NCBI GenBank assembly: GCA_943788725.1
Contig: CALSRJ010000001.1
Location: 372,001-436,000, forward strand
DNA length: 64,000 nucleotides
Direction of reading: 5' to 3'
Source: an uncultured Flavobacteriales bacterium
GTDB lineage: Bacteria; Bacteroidota; Bacteroidia; Flavobacteriales_G; Salibacteraceae
This document shows, in pieces, positions 17,101 through 27,000 of the stretch. Made by a program: the position numbers and the translations under genes. The notes below the pieces were generated by a model. The model saw nothing but the letters and a program-made list of their open reading frames with translations, searched no databases and had not been told where the DNA came from. The first letter of the stretch is position 1. Each line of letters opens with the position of its first letter.

Positions 17101-20100
17101 CTTCTGGGTCAACGGCTGCAACGGCATCTAGCCTTTCCGCTGGAACCTACACGGTGACCGTTACCGATGCCAATGGTTGTACCGATACCGAGAATGTCAC
17201 CATTACAGAGCCTGCAACCGCTGTTTCGGCTTCTATCACCCTAGTGAGTAACGTCAGTTGCAATGGTGGAAATGATGGTTCTGCAACAGCCTCAGGTAGC
17301 GGAGGAACAGCTGGTTATACCTACAGCTGGTCATCCGGCGCAAGTACTGCGACGGCCTCCTCTCTTTCAGCGGGAACCCATACGGTTACTGTGACCGACG
17401 CAAACGGATGTACCGATACGGAGACAATCACCATTACGGAGCCTGCAGTGTTAGTAGCATCTACAACACTCGGCAGCAATGTTAGTTGCAACGGTGGCAG
17501 CGATGGTTCCGCCTCTGCTTCTGCTGCTGGAGGTACTTCACCTTACGGCTTCAGTTGGTCTTCCGGTTCGACAACATCATCGGCAACTAGTCTTTCAGCA
17601 GGAACTTACACGGTGACGGTTACGGATGCGAACGGTTGCAGCGACACAGAAACCATCACCATTACCGAGCCTGCAGTATTGGTGGCCTCGACTACACTTG
17701 GAAACAACGTCAGCTGCAACGGTGGAAACGATGGCTCAGCTACCGCTTCTGCGGTTGGCGGGACCTCACCTTACTCATACAGTTGGACTTCTGGTTCGAC
17801 CTCAGCAAGTGCTTCTTCCCTTTCCGCTGGAACCTATACGGTAACAGTAACAGATGCGAATGGATGTACTGATACAGAAACTATCACCATAACGGAGCCA
17901 ACACTTCTTGTCGCTGCCATAGATTCTTCATCGAATATTTCGTGCTTCGGGTTGTTTGATGGGGTAGCCCACAGCAGTGCCTCTGGAGGTACGTCTCCTT
18001 ACAGCTTCGCTTGGAGCTCAGGCGCCGCCACTTCTACTGCTTCTGGCCTTGGCGCAGGTACCTTCACAGTCACTGTGACCGATGCTAACGGTTGTACAGA
18101 TACGGAAAGCGTTACCATCTCCCAACCGACCCTTTTGGTCGCTTCGGCTAGTGTAGACAATGATGTGTCTTGCAATGGTGGAAACGATGGACAAGCCACC
18201 GCCTCTGGGTCGGGCGGAACTCCTGGATATAGCTATTCATGGTCTTCCGGAGCTGCCACTGCCGTCGCTTCTAGCCTTTCCGCAGGTAACTACACCGTGA
18301 CGATAACCGATCTCAATGGTTGCAGTGATACCGCAAGTGTGACAATATCAGAGCCAACGCTTCTTGTCGCCTCGACTTCTCTTGGCAACAATGTAGACTG
18401 CAATGGTGGCAACAATGGCGCTGCGACCGCCTCTGCGGCTGGGGGAACGTCACCTTATTCCTATAGCTGGTCTTCAGGGTCAACTTCGGTTTCTGCTACA
18501 GGTCTTTCCGCTGGAACCTATACGGTAACCATCACCGATGCCAATGGATGTAGTGATACGAGTAACATTACGATAACTGAACCTACGCTTCTTGTTTCGA
18601 CCGGATCAGGCGTAAATGTCTCCTGTAATGGTACGGCAGATGGACAAGCGTCGGTTGCTGCCTCTGGTGGCACTTCACCTTATACCTATCTCTGGTCTAC
18701 TGGATCAACGCTGAGCTCAGCAACGAATTTGGGCCCTGGGACTTATGGCGTGACTGTGACCGACGACAACGGATGCACGGCAACCGCCTCCATTAGCATT
18801 ACCCAACCTTCCGTGTTGATTGCAAGCATTTCTCTTGATAGCAATGTGAGCTGCAACGGCGGCAACGACGGGTCTGCAACGGCATCAGCTGTCGGCGGTA
18901 CATCTGGATACACATACGCATGGTCATCTGGTGCATCAAGCTCGACAGCTTCCTCCCTTGCCTCGGGCACCTATACCGTGACAGTAACAGATGCAAATGG
19001 ATGCACGGATACGGAAACGATTACCATCTCTGAACCAACGCTACTTTCTACCACAACCACTGTGCTCAACAACGTGAGTTGTTACGGAGGATTCAATGGA
19101 AATGCAAGTATTAGCGCTTCGGGTGCCACGTCTCCGCACAGCTACGCTTGGTCATCGGGAGCAACAACGACGAATGCTACAAACCTTACTGCAGGAACAT
19201 ACTATGTGACTGTAACTGACGCCATGGGCTGTGAGGCCATCGACAGCGTATCGATCACCGAGCCTGACACATTGATCGCAACAGCGAGTATGGTAAATGG
19301 GGTGAGTTGCAATGGCGGCAATGATGGGTCTGTTACAGTATCGACTACAGGCGGTACAACTGCCTATGGCATTCTGTGGTCCAATGGCTCTACGTCAACC
19401 ACTGTAACAGGATTATCGGCAGGAACGTACACGGTAACCGTTACAGACGCAAATGGATGCGTTGATACTTCTTCAGCCGAAGTCACTCAACCGGATAGCT
19501 TGGTAGCGGGCATTACGCTAGGTAGTAATGTAAGCTGCAACGGGGGGAACGACGGTTCTGTTACTGCATCAGGAACTGGAGGTGCTTCCCCGTATGCATT
19601 CTTATGGTCTACTTCATCTACAAGTGCGTCAATCAGTGGATTGACAGCCGGCACGTACACAGTAACCATTACCGACGCTAACAACTGTACGAGCATCGCT
19701 TCGATTTCGATCACTGAACCCGCTACTCTGGCAGCCAGTGCAGTGGCTGTGAACAACGTGCTTTGCAGTGGACAGAGTTCGGGAACAGTCGCAGGATCTG
19801 CTTCAGGCGGTACGAGTCCGTTTTCATTCCTATGGAGCACTTCGAATACTACTGATACGGTTTCAGGTCTCGTGGCTGGAACTTACACTTTGACGATTAC
19901 CGATGCCAATGGGTGCACCGATACGGCATCGGCGACGATCATCGAGCCATCTGCCGTAAGTGCTCAAGCACTTTGGATCATGGACGCCGCTTGCAATGGC
20001 AGCTCCACTGGATCTGCCTATGCTGTGGCCGCTGGAGGAACCACCCCCTACTCATACGCTTGGGTAACGGGAAGTACCAATGATTCGATATTCAACCTCT

Positions 20101-23100
20101 CAGCCGGCACCTATACGGTTACGATTACGGATGCCAATGGCTGTTCCGACTCTGATACAGTCTCCATTTTGGAACCTGCTGCACTTGGATTGAACTTTGC
20201 GTTGGCAGATCCTTTGTGTAATGGATCAAGCGACGGTTCGATTACTTCAATCGTTACCGGCGGAACAACCCCATACACTTACTCTTGGTCGACTTCTGCT
20301 TCCTCTGCTGGACTTTCTGGACTTAGCGCTGGTTCGTATACGCTGACTGTCACCGATGCCAATGGATGTACAACGGCACTCAACGGTCAATTGAACAATC
20401 CGACTTCTATTGTCGCGAGCATTACTTCTCAAAATAATTCCTGCTTCGGTGATTCCACAGGATTTGCCGTTGCGAACGGGTCTGGAGGAGCAGGTAATTT
20501 CAGTTTCACTTGGAGCACTGGATCCACGAACGACACTCTTGCGTCTGCAGTGGCAGGAACTTACACCGTTACCGTCACTGACAGCAATGGTTGCTTCGCC
20601 ACGGCCTCCGTCACCTTGACGCAGCCTACTGCTCTGACAGCTTCGATTTCATTCACTGACAGCGTCGCCTGCTTCGGTGATTCTTCGGGATTGGCAGTTG
20701 CAGCCGCTACCGGTGGCACATCACCATACTCTTATAGCTGGCCAGCCTCTTGGACAAGTAGTAATGACTCCCTATTGAATGTACCTGTGGGAGGATATAC
20801 TGTTACTATCACGGACGACAATGGCTGTACTGATACCGCGGTTGCCGTGATTGATCAATATCCGGCCTTGGTTCTGATGATTGATTCTACCCAAGACGTG
20901 ACTTGTTTCAACGGGATGGACGGATATGCATCTGTCCTAGCTTCTGGCGGTGCGGGTGGATATACTTACGCTTGGCCAAACGGTTCAACATCTGCGATCA
21001 ATGATTCATTGAGCGGAGGCGTACACTGTGTGACAGTTACAGACGCAAATGGATGCTCTGATACCGCTTGTGTGGATCTATCAGAGTTGAATCCTTTACC
21101 GCCCGTAAATATTGGGAATGATACCGCAATCTGTGACACATTGTTCACCCTGGATGCCGGAAGTGCCGTTGGATATAGCTGGAGTACGGGTGCGACATCA
21201 CAGACCATCCAAATAGACTCAACAGACGATTACTCCGTTACCATCACCAACGCAATCGGCTGTCAAAACAGCGATACCATTTCGGTGACCTTCAATCCAT
21301 TGATTTCTTTCGATGTTGAAACGGAGAGTACAAGTTGTGGAGGGTCCACAGGTACTGCACTAGTAACCAACCTTGTTGGTGGTGGTGGTTATACCCTTCT
21401 TTGGAGCAGCGGTCAGCTGAACACTCTGAATGTAAGTTCACTGACTTATGGCGCCTACAGCGTAACCGTAAACGACGCCAATGGATGTTCGGCAGAGCAA
21501 TCATTCTTCATCTATGACGATACCGATCTTTCATTTGACTTGTTTGCAACCGACGCAAGTTGCTACGGTCTGTCAGATGGCAGCGCTTGGGCCGCAGTCA
21601 CTTCAGGAACTTCGCCTTTTTCGTTCAACTGGTCGAATGGTGCGGTGACCGATTCAATTTTGAATATCACTGCCAACACATATGCTCTTACGGTTACAGA
21701 TAGTGCTGGATGCATTCTGGAAGATTCGATTGCGGTCAATCAACCTGATAACATTCTACTTTCTGTAGTGAGTACTGGCGCGACCTGCGGAGACTCTAAT
21801 GGTACGGCTGCTGTGAATGTGTTTCCAAATGCGACCTATTCATTTGCATGGAATGATCCATTTACACAAACCACAGACACAGCCTCTAACTTACCTGCTG
21901 GCACGTATCAAGTCATTGTAACGGCTGCAAATGGATGTCAGGATTCAGCGTTTGCCATTGTGAGCAATGACGGTGCGCCAGTGCTTGCATTGACTGCCAT
22001 GAACGAATACTGTGAAGGAAGTGGTGACGGTTATACAGCGGTTTCCGCGACGAGCCTCTCGCCTCTTACGTATCTATGGAGTGATGCTTTAGGGCAAACT
22101 ACCGATACCGCCTTCAGCATAGGGTCTGGCTTGTATTTTGTCTCTGTGACAGACACGAGTGGATGCATCGCAATCGACAGTATTTCAGTGGGTGCCGATG
22201 GTTCAAACCCGGTCTTTACGCTTGGCAATGACACAAGCGTTTGCAGCAGCTCCATCACCTTGTATGCTCCAATGGGAATGTCTTCGTACGCCTGGAGTAC
22301 AGGCTCGACCAGTGATTCTATTCTTGTTACTGCAACGGGACAATACTGGGTGAATGTGACGAATGCGTCTGGTTGCTCAAGTACAGACTCCATCCAGATG
22401 GACCTTTACAATGCGATTACGTATACCTCTGCCGTCAACAATTCTAGTTGTTCGCAGAATACAGGCGCCATTGACATTACAGTTACTGCTGGCAATGGCG
22501 GCTATACCTTCCTATGGAACACGGGTGACACAACTGCACTCATAAGCGGGCTCGGCAGTGGAACTTACGCCGTAACCATTGCGGACAGCGCGGGATGCTC
22601 CATAGAAGCCTCCTTCAACGTGGACAACATCAACGCTCCTGCAGTGTCGGTTGACGTTACTGACGCGAATTGTAACGCTGAAGCGAGTGGATCTGCCACA
22701 GCTACGGTAACCAATGGAACCTCTCCATTCATTTATGCTTGGAGTAATGGAGGAATCGGAACCAATCAAAGCGGGTTGTTGGCAGGTAATTACGACTTGA
22801 CCGTGACGGACGACAGTGGCTGTGTAGTCACTGTTCCTTTCAACGTTCTTGAACCAACCGCAATCACCATATCCATCGCAGGTATTCAACCTGATTGTGG
22901 AGACTCAAACGGAAGTGCATTGGCTTCGGTGTCGAATACCCAAGGACCAGTAGCAAGCTACCTATGGAATGATTCATCTGCAACCCCCTTGCCTTTCGTG
23001 AACAACCTCCCTGCGGGATATTACACGGTATCTATTACAGATTCTGCAGGATGCTCGGCCTCTGAGAGTATCGCCTTGAGTAATTTGGGCGCCGCGTCAC

Positions 23101-24044
23101 TGGCCATTTACAGCACGACGAATAATTGTTCCAATGAGAACATTGCGTATGCTTATGTGGATGCCTTTGGAAGTGGTCCGTTCACTTATGCTTGGAACGA
23201 TGATCTGTCACAGCAAAATGACACGGCCTTTAGCCTTTACAACGGCACGTATGCCATATCTGTAACGGATACGAACGGTTGCATTGCAGTAGGTGATGTT
23301 GAGGTGACATCCATATTTACAGCACCTTCCATCAGCTTGGGCGGTGATGTTACGAGCTGCATAGGCAATGAAGTAATACTCACCCCGGGAAACGGCTTCG
23401 TCACTTACCTATGGAACACCGGAAATACCTCACCATCCATTACGGTAACAGCGGGGCAATCCTATTCAGTAACCGTAAGTAACGCAGTCGGCTGTGCAGC
23501 GGCCGACACCGCTTTAGTAGCCTTCGTCGCACCTCCAGTAGTAGCCCTCGGAAATGACACGATTGTGTGTGTAGACGACTTCAGCCCAGTAGTGACTTTG
23601 GACGCTGGTGAAGGATTCAACAATTATTTGTGGTCTACCAGTGACACCACACAATCGATTGATGTATTCACTGGAGGCCTCTACAAGGTGAGCGTGAGTG
23701 ATGTGCCTGGATGCATCGGCACCGATCAAGTAATCGTAGCTTATGACACATGTATCAACGTAACAACGGCGGATTTGGGCAATGGATCTAACGCTTCTCT
23801 ACGCATCTACCCGAATCCGAACAGAGGAAGGTTCATGGTTGAAATGGAGCGTTTTGAAGCTGGGAACTACGATGTTCAAGTGCTGAACGCCGCAGGTCAA
23901 CATGTGCTCATTACAACGGTTCGTACCGGCAGCAGTGGCGTCACCATCGCCGAACTTGACCTCTCAGAGGCGCCGCGTGGTATCTACTTGATGACGATAA
24001 AAGGATTAAATATAAGAATAGACCAGCGAGTGATCATTCAGTAA
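11121..24044 (+). CDS. Giant SprB-repeat cell-surface adhesin with type IX secretion sorting domain
   Basis: 4,307 residues. Signal peptide 1-25 (cleavage before Q26); a MAM-like domain about 27-205; one SprB repeat; an unclassified domain about 282-480; about 45 SprB-type repeats (each roughly CNGGNDGSA ... SWSSGST ... LSAGTYTVTVTDANGC, two cysteines per unit), diverging toward the C-terminus and mixed with Ig-like modules starting LGNDT; and a type A C-terminal sorting domain from about 4227 (LRIYPNPNRGRF to IDQRVIIQ). SprB of Flavobacterium johnsoniae is a mobile gliding adhesin exported by the type IX system; a surface adhesin role is inferred here. No Lys or Arg was found between residues 484 and 4189. 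No PorP/SprF partner gene is adjacent. The gene ends at a strong terminator. Confidence 0.9.
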   Translation: MARLLRYAIAVVLFTFGYTIKGVLAQCDSTFSNFQIEETWEQQTFTLWNNVSGNDYDWIINSGGTPTNNSGPSGAYAGSYYIYTETSGTGTNEVGIMESECLAFPTNSAPYLSFRLHMYENVSATTAQSMGYLQVQVNTNPSGNSWSTLATYNTSSNSWLEKFVDLSAYAGSTIKLRFRAVTGTLGGFNQWYAYGDRALDNIIVSTGVNTTNVSCSGGSNGSATAVGAFNGVGSTLYTYLWSTGGTTQTITGLSAGSYACTITDTSSNSEVVSFSITEPTLPAPQNLSATSTSICETENEVVTLSIDFASGDYTFSTLTSDSSDLGSQNTAGTSQIFNIFDAPAFATGDATLTMYYRGDMEAAAEYVTTYSENGTSLGSSTPASGQCSGSYNSVSFSIDPDSINDWASDGVISLQGIPTGMTRYCNAGSGNYYSWNAYYTLSYPVAQSTPYWFTNNCDSVLANAVDSGYTIDVTPTTTTTYYVRFYDTTCDQWGTCDSVTVTVNGPPTVAISPTSPYYCGTPISITASGGSFYSWSPGTGLNQTSGPTVIASPSITTAYEVVGIDGNGCTDTAAFSITVTTGPSASVTGTNVTCNGGSNGTASVTASGGTSSYTYLWSNGSTSTSLSGLSAGTYTVTVDDGTTCQAVQSIVITEPTALSITIAGNNIGCSGFSTGSAFAFVTGGTASYSYSWSNGSTSNVAFALAAGTYTLTVTDANSCTATQSVTITQPSSALSTTISSTTNVSCNGGNDGSATVTASGGTPTYGYSWSSGATSATASNLSAGTYIVTVTDANGCVSVAVASITQPATAVSVSIGSPTNVTCNGGSNGSATASGSGGTGTITYAWSSGSTSATAGSLSAGTYTVTATDANGCTDTESITITEPTAVTAGLSVTNVLCNGGSNGSITAAGSGGNGGAYSYVWSTGGTSGTVSGLSAGTYTLTITDNAGCTGTETTTVTEPSVLTASTTLGNNVSCNGGNNGSATASATGGTTGYAYNWSSGSTAATASSLSAGTYTVTVTDANGCTDTETITITEPATAVSTSIGSPTNVSCNGGNDGAATASGAGGTPGYSYSWSSGATSAAASSLSAGTYTVTVTDANGCTDTETVIITEPATAVTASISLGSNVSCNGGSSGSATASATGGTPGYSYTWSSGSSTASASGLAAGTYTVTVTDANGCTDTETITITQPAALVASTTLGSNVSCNGGNNGTASASASGGTPGYSYAWSSGSTSASASSLSAGTYTVTVTDAQGCTDTETITITEPSVLVASTTLGSNVSCNGGNDGSATASASGGTSAYSYAWSSGSNVATASSLSAGTYTVTITDANGCTDTETITITEPVTALTASIGSPTNVSCNGGNDGSATASGAGGTSPYSYSWSSGSTAATASSLSAGTYTVTVTDANGCTDTETVTITEPATSVTASIGSPTNVSCNGGGNGSATASGSGGTPGYSFSWSSGSTTATASSLSAGTYTVTVTDANGCTDTESVTITQPTVLIASTALGSNASCNGANDGSASASAAGGTPGYSYNWSSGSTSTSATGLSAGTYTVTVTDANGCTDTETITITEPAILVASTTLGSNVSCNGGNDGSATASASGGTSAYSYAWSSGSNVATASSLSAGTYTVTITDANGCTDTETITITEPVTALTASIGSPTNVSCNGGNDGSATASGAGGTSPYSYSWSSGSTAATASSLSAGTYTVTVTDANGCTDTETVTITEPATSVTASIGSPTNVSCNGGGNGSATASGSGGTPGYSFSWSSGSTTATASSLSAGTYTVTVTDANGCTDTESVTITQPTVLIASTALGSNASCNGANDGSASASAAGGTPGYSYNWSSGSTSTSATGLSAGTYTVTVTDANGCTDTETITITEPAVLVASTTLGSNVSCNGGNDGSATASASGGTSAYSYAWSSGSNVATASSLSAGTYTVTITDANGCTDTETITITEPVTALTASIGSPTNVSCNGGNDGSATASGAGGTSPYSYSWSSGSTAATASSLSAGTYTVTVTDANGCTDTENVTITEPATAVSASITLVSNVSCNGGNDGSATASGSGGTAGYTYSWSSGASTATASSLSAGTHTVTVTDANGCTDTETITITEPAVLVASTTLGSNVSCNGGSDGSASASAAGGTSPYGFSWSSGSTTSSATSLSAGTYTVTVTDANGCSDTETITITEPAVLVASTTLGNNVSCNGGNDGSATASAVGGTSPYSYSWTSGSTSASASSLSAGTYTVTVTDANGCTDTETITITEPTLLVAAIDSSSNISCFGLFDGVAHSSASGGTSPYSFAWSSGAATSTASGLGAGTFTVTVTDANGCTDTESVTISQPTLLVASASVDNDVSCNGGNDGQATASGSGGTPGYSYSWSSGAATAVASSLSAGNYTVTITDLNGCSDTASVTISEPTLLVASTSLGNNVDCNGGNNGAATASAAGGTSPYSYSWSSGSTSVSATGLSAGTYTVTITDANGCSDTSNITITEPTLLVSTGSGVNVSCNGTADGQASVAASGGTSPYTYLWSTGSTLSSATNLGPGTYGVTVTDDNGCTATASISITQPSVLIASISLDSNVSCNGGNDGSATASAVGGTSGYTYAWSSGASSSTASSLASGTYTVTVTDANGCTDTETITISEPTLLSTTTTVLNNVSCYGGFNGNASISASGATSPHSYAWSSGATTTNATNLTAGTYYVTVTDAMGCEAIDSVSITEPDTLIATASMVNGVSCNGGNDGSVTVSTTGGTTAYGILWSNGSTSTTVTGLSAGTYTVTVTDANGCVDTSSAEVTQPDSLVAGITLGSNVSCNGGNDGSVTASGTGGASPYAFLWSTSSTSASISGLTAGTYTVTITDANNCTSIASISITEPATLAASAVAVNNVLCSGQSSGTVAGSASGGTSPFSFLWSTSNTTDTVSGLVAGTYTLTITDANGCTDTASATIIEPSAVSAQALWIMDAACNGSSTGSAYAVAAGGTTPYSYAWVTGSTNDSIFNLSAGTYTVTITDANGCSDSDTVSILEPAALGLNFALADPLCNGSSDGSITSIVTGGTTPYTYSWSTSASSAGLSGLSAGSYTLTVTDANGCTTALNGQLNNPTSIVASITSQNNSCFGDSTGFAVANGSGGAGNFSFTWSTGSTNDTLASAVAGTYTVTVTDSNGCFATASVTLTQPTALTASISFTDSVACFGDSSGLAVAAATGGTSPYSYSWPASWTSSNDSLLNVPVGGYTVTITDDNGCTDTAVAVIDQYPALVLMIDSTQDVTCFNGMDGYASVLASGGAGGYTYAWPNGSTSAINDSLSGGVHCVTVTDANGCSDTACVDLSELNPLPPVNIGNDTAICDTLFTLDAGSAVGYSWSTGATSQTIQIDSTDDYSVTITNAIGCQNSDTISVTFNPLISFDVETESTSCGGSTGTALVTNLVGGGGYTLLWSSGQLNTLNVSSLTYGAYSVTVNDANGCSAEQSFFIYDDTDLSFDLFATDASCYGLSDGSAWAAVTSGTSPFSFNWSNGAVTDSILNITANTYALTVTDSAGCILEDSIAVNQPDNILLSVVSTGATCGDSNGTAAVNVFPNATYSFAWNDPFTQTTDTASNLPAGTYQVIVTAANGCQDSAFAIVSNDGAPVLALTAMNEYCEGSGDGYTAVSATSLSPLTYLWSDALGQTTDTAFSIGSGLYFVSVTDTSGCIAIDSISVGADGSNPVFTLGNDTSVCSSSITLYAPMGMSSYAWSTGSTSDSILVTATGQYWVNVTNASGCSSTDSIQMDLYNAITYTSAVNNSSCSQNTGAIDITVTAGNGGYTFLWNTGDTTALISGLGSGTYAVTIADSAGCSIEASFNVDNINAPAVSVDVTDANCNAEASGSATATVTNGTSPFIYAWSNGGIGTNQSGLLAGNYDLTVTDDSGCVVTVPFNVLEPTAITISIAGIQPDCGDSNGSALASVSNTQGPVASYLWNDSSATPLPFVNNLPAGYYTVSITDSAGCSASESIALSNLGAASLAIYSTTNNCSNENIAYAYVDAFGSGPFTYAWNDDLSQQNDTAFSLYNGTYAISVTDTNGCIAVGDVEVTSIFTAPSISLGGDVTSCIGNEVILTPGNGFVTYLWNTGNTSPSITVTAGQSYSVTVSNAVGCAAADTALVAFVAPPVVALGNDTIVCVDDFSPVVTLDAGEGFNNYLWSTSDTTQSIDVFTGGLYKVSVSDVPGCIGTDQVIVAYDTCINVTTADLGNGSNASLRIYPNPNRGRFMVEMERFEAGNYDVQVLNAAGQHVLITTVRTGSSGVTIAELDLSEAPRGIYLMTIKGLNIRIDQRVIIQ
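14935..17215 (+). repeat. 918-bp tandem repeat, about 2.5 near-identical copies
   Basis: Copies begin at 14935, 15853 and 16771, each 918 bases (306 codons, four SprB units) apart. The first two copies looked identical by eye except for about the last 25 bases; the third is near-identical for about 440 bases, then diverges. Other SprB units in the gene share protein sequence but differ at many silent sites, so this block was duplicated very recently or was misassembled. Confidence 0.9.
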
Positions 24045-24062
24045 GAGAACGACGAACATATG

Positions 24063-24090
24063 AAAAGGCTGGATCGACATCCAGCCTTTT
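24063..24090. terminator. Bidirectional terminator between the adhesin gene and tamB
   Basis: A perfect 12-bp stem (AAAAGGCTGGAT / ATCCAGCCTTTT) with a CGAC loop. It has a T-run on each strand and lies between two convergent genes, so it can serve both. The tamB stop codon overlaps its last base. Confidence 0.88.
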
Positions 24091-27000
24091 CATTTGGTAA
24101 TATCTCGTCGCTTGTCTTTCTTAAAGAAGTCTTTTAAAAAGGAGTCGAATTCCCTGCGATAGAAAACACCCACACCCTGCGTATAAGGAGATTGGTTCAA
24201 GTTGGTTGGGTTATAGTTGTTCGCCTCATTGTATACACGCGCCCGGAGCGACTTATTGATCCTGTATTCAATATTGAATTCACCTGCCACGTTGTTCGCA
24301 TCCTGAGAAGATCCGTTGTTGCCTTGCACGCTTCCGTTCACCTCGACCAAGACTTTATCGTTGAACAGTTCTGTTGAGAGGTTCACTTCCGTCTGATTGG
24401 CAGCATTTTCATCTCCTGGACGATAGTTGACACCGAAATCAATGTTATCGAAGTATTGCGACACCCAGTTGCTGAACTGATTGCTCATCATTTCATAGGT
24501 GGTAGTTTGACCTGCAACGCCCAACGCAGAAACCCCGCTTCCTTGCGCAAAGAAGTGATTCGTCAAAAGCAGTGCAAACGCCTGTTCATTCATATCCTGC
24601 TTGCTGGTCGTTCTTACATCCAAGAGTTGATTGGCAATGTCCGTTTCAGGTAGACTTGGGAGGTCAACGTCAAAAGAAATATCTGGCTCAAGGAGTTTTC
24701 CTTCCATTTTCAATTTGACATCTACGGGCATCCTTCGCTTGTACACCTCTGAAGTATCTCCCACTGAAGCGGTCAAGTTGATGGGAGCGGCCCTGAGGTT
24801 ATAATTTGCGGTGAGGTTAACATTCGCATCCAAAGGCGATCCTGACCATGAAATTTTACTTCCAGGAAGCACTGTAAATCGTTTATTGACAACATTTTGA
24901 AGTGTGAACAAGTAATCACCACCCGTCATGGTATAATCTCCATACATGTTGAACGTACCCCGGTTATCGATCCGCATAAGCATGTCTCCATTTCCACGCA
25001 CCTTGATGATGTCACCAATCTTCTCATCAAAGATGATTTGGATTTCTGCATCGTCATTTACGGCCAATTGAAAATCAAGGTTGAGACTGTTTCTCTCTTC
25101 CTCTAGTGTAACCGCTTCTGTGATGCGTCGCTTGTTTTTCTCTTTGGGCTGAACGAAACGGATATAATCGATCGATCCTATTTCGCCGCCATCATCCAGA
25201 GGAATGGAAAGCTTGGTGTCTTTGTTCGTGAATGCATCCACGGAAATCTCTGTAAATCCAGGTACACCACTAACGGTAACATCTCCAGTAATATTTGCGA
25301 CTCCATAATAGGCCTCGTTGTCTGCAATCGTGGTATTCAACGCCATGAAATTCTCGGCGCTCAGGAAGATTTCGTAGTTTAGGTTTCTGAACTGCTCATG
25401 GTAGACAGAAGCATTCAGTCTAGCGACGCTCCCCTTCGGATCAAGTACCTTGATCCAGTCAGCCGTAATCATATCATCATCAATACTAACAGTCGCTTCT
25501 GGCACCTTATAGTAGGTTTTCAAATAATCAACCTGCACAGCGCCATCCTTCAGCTTCATAGCGCCGACCAGTTTAGGCGCGGAGATGTTGCCGGAGACGC
25601 TTACCGAGCCGTTGATCACACCTTCCAATTGCTGGGCGTAATTGCTCACAAAGGGTTCAATGATCGAAGCGCGAAACTGATTCAGTGCCACCTCTAAGTC
25701 CAATTGATCCTGATCGCGCAAGGGATAGTACTCCCCCATCACACGAACATTCCGTTGTTCCTTGTAGCTCAGCTCCAGGTTGAGTTCAACCGCCTTTCGC
25801 TCTGAGCTGTATTTGGAAGTTCCGGTGATGCTCCCAATGTCAAAATCGTCAACGATGAGCGAGTCAATGGTGAGGTCTGTTTCCGCCACAATCGATTCCT
25901 GAAGCTTATACACGTTGACCTCTCCATTGAAATAGCCATGAACGTCGTTACTTACAAGACCAAATCGACTGATGTATGCCATGTTGAAATGACGAACATC
26001 AAAATAGAGGTCAGCATCCTTGCGTGCAGAGACTTCACCATTGCAGGTAATTTGTCCTAATCCGCTTTGAATGTCTAGGTTTTGGATTAAAAGTCGCGTG
26101 CTGTCTGAACGCAGAATTGCTTGCTTTTCAGATATCCATGTAGCATCAGCGATGCGCGCAAAGAACTGATTCAACTCTATATTCATGGGGAAGTCTTCTG
26201 AGCGATACGCGAGCAAGCTGACCGCCCCACTGTCAGATCGAGAAGTATTATTATCCCAATAGATATCACTTTCCAAGGTGTCGCTGTAAAGCAATGAACG
26301 AGAGCTTAGGTTCTCAAGGAAGAAACTATTGGTTAAAGCCATAGCACTGGCATTCACATCAAACCGCAGCCCTTTTCCACCGGGAGACACAACAGCGGTC
26401 TGGTTGCTCATCGCCAAATCTCCATACCTCCAAGATATCGTGTCTAAATGCACATCCATGAAGGCATCTCGCGTTCGCAGGTTACCAGTGATGTGCACTT
26501 GTCCACCCAAGTGAAAGTCGGGTGAAATGAACTTCTCCAATTGTCGACTATCGTAAACCAAAAGGTCGTAATCCACTACCTGGGTTGTGTCTACCTTGCC
26601 CAATTCTATTCCTTCAACTGCAGCAGGAGCATACTCCTGCGCAATGAGCAAAAAGGCATATGGTAAGTCGAAAAGACTTGTCTTTCCAGCGAAACGTGCG
26701 CGTCCAACATCGCTCATCAATTCTATGCGATGACCTTCGTTTAAAAGCTCATCCAGCAATACAACACTGTCCAGTTTAATCTTCTGATCTTTTGAGGAAT
26801 ACTCAAAATCACGCACCGTTAGAGCACCGTGAAGGTTGCTTTTGTTCAGGCCTTGCATATTCAAGGTCATGCGTCCCGAAACCACGCCGAACGTATCCTC
26901 AGGAACGAGGCCGAGTGGACCTAGTTTTAATTGAGTGACCCTGCTGACGCAATTCACAATCGGCACCTCAGGTTTCGCATCGATTTTCCCTACGAAATCA

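Noticed and set aside
17626-17872. Alternative-frame open frames inside the adhesin gene
   Set aside because: They are shadows produced by repetitive codons; none has a signal, domain or start context of its own.
12890-21100. Regularly spaced similar repeats that could be taken for a CRISPR array or satellite DNA
   Set aside because: They are about 225-bp units in one continuous reading frame coding for SprB domains, with no short constant repeat and spacer structure and no cas genes.
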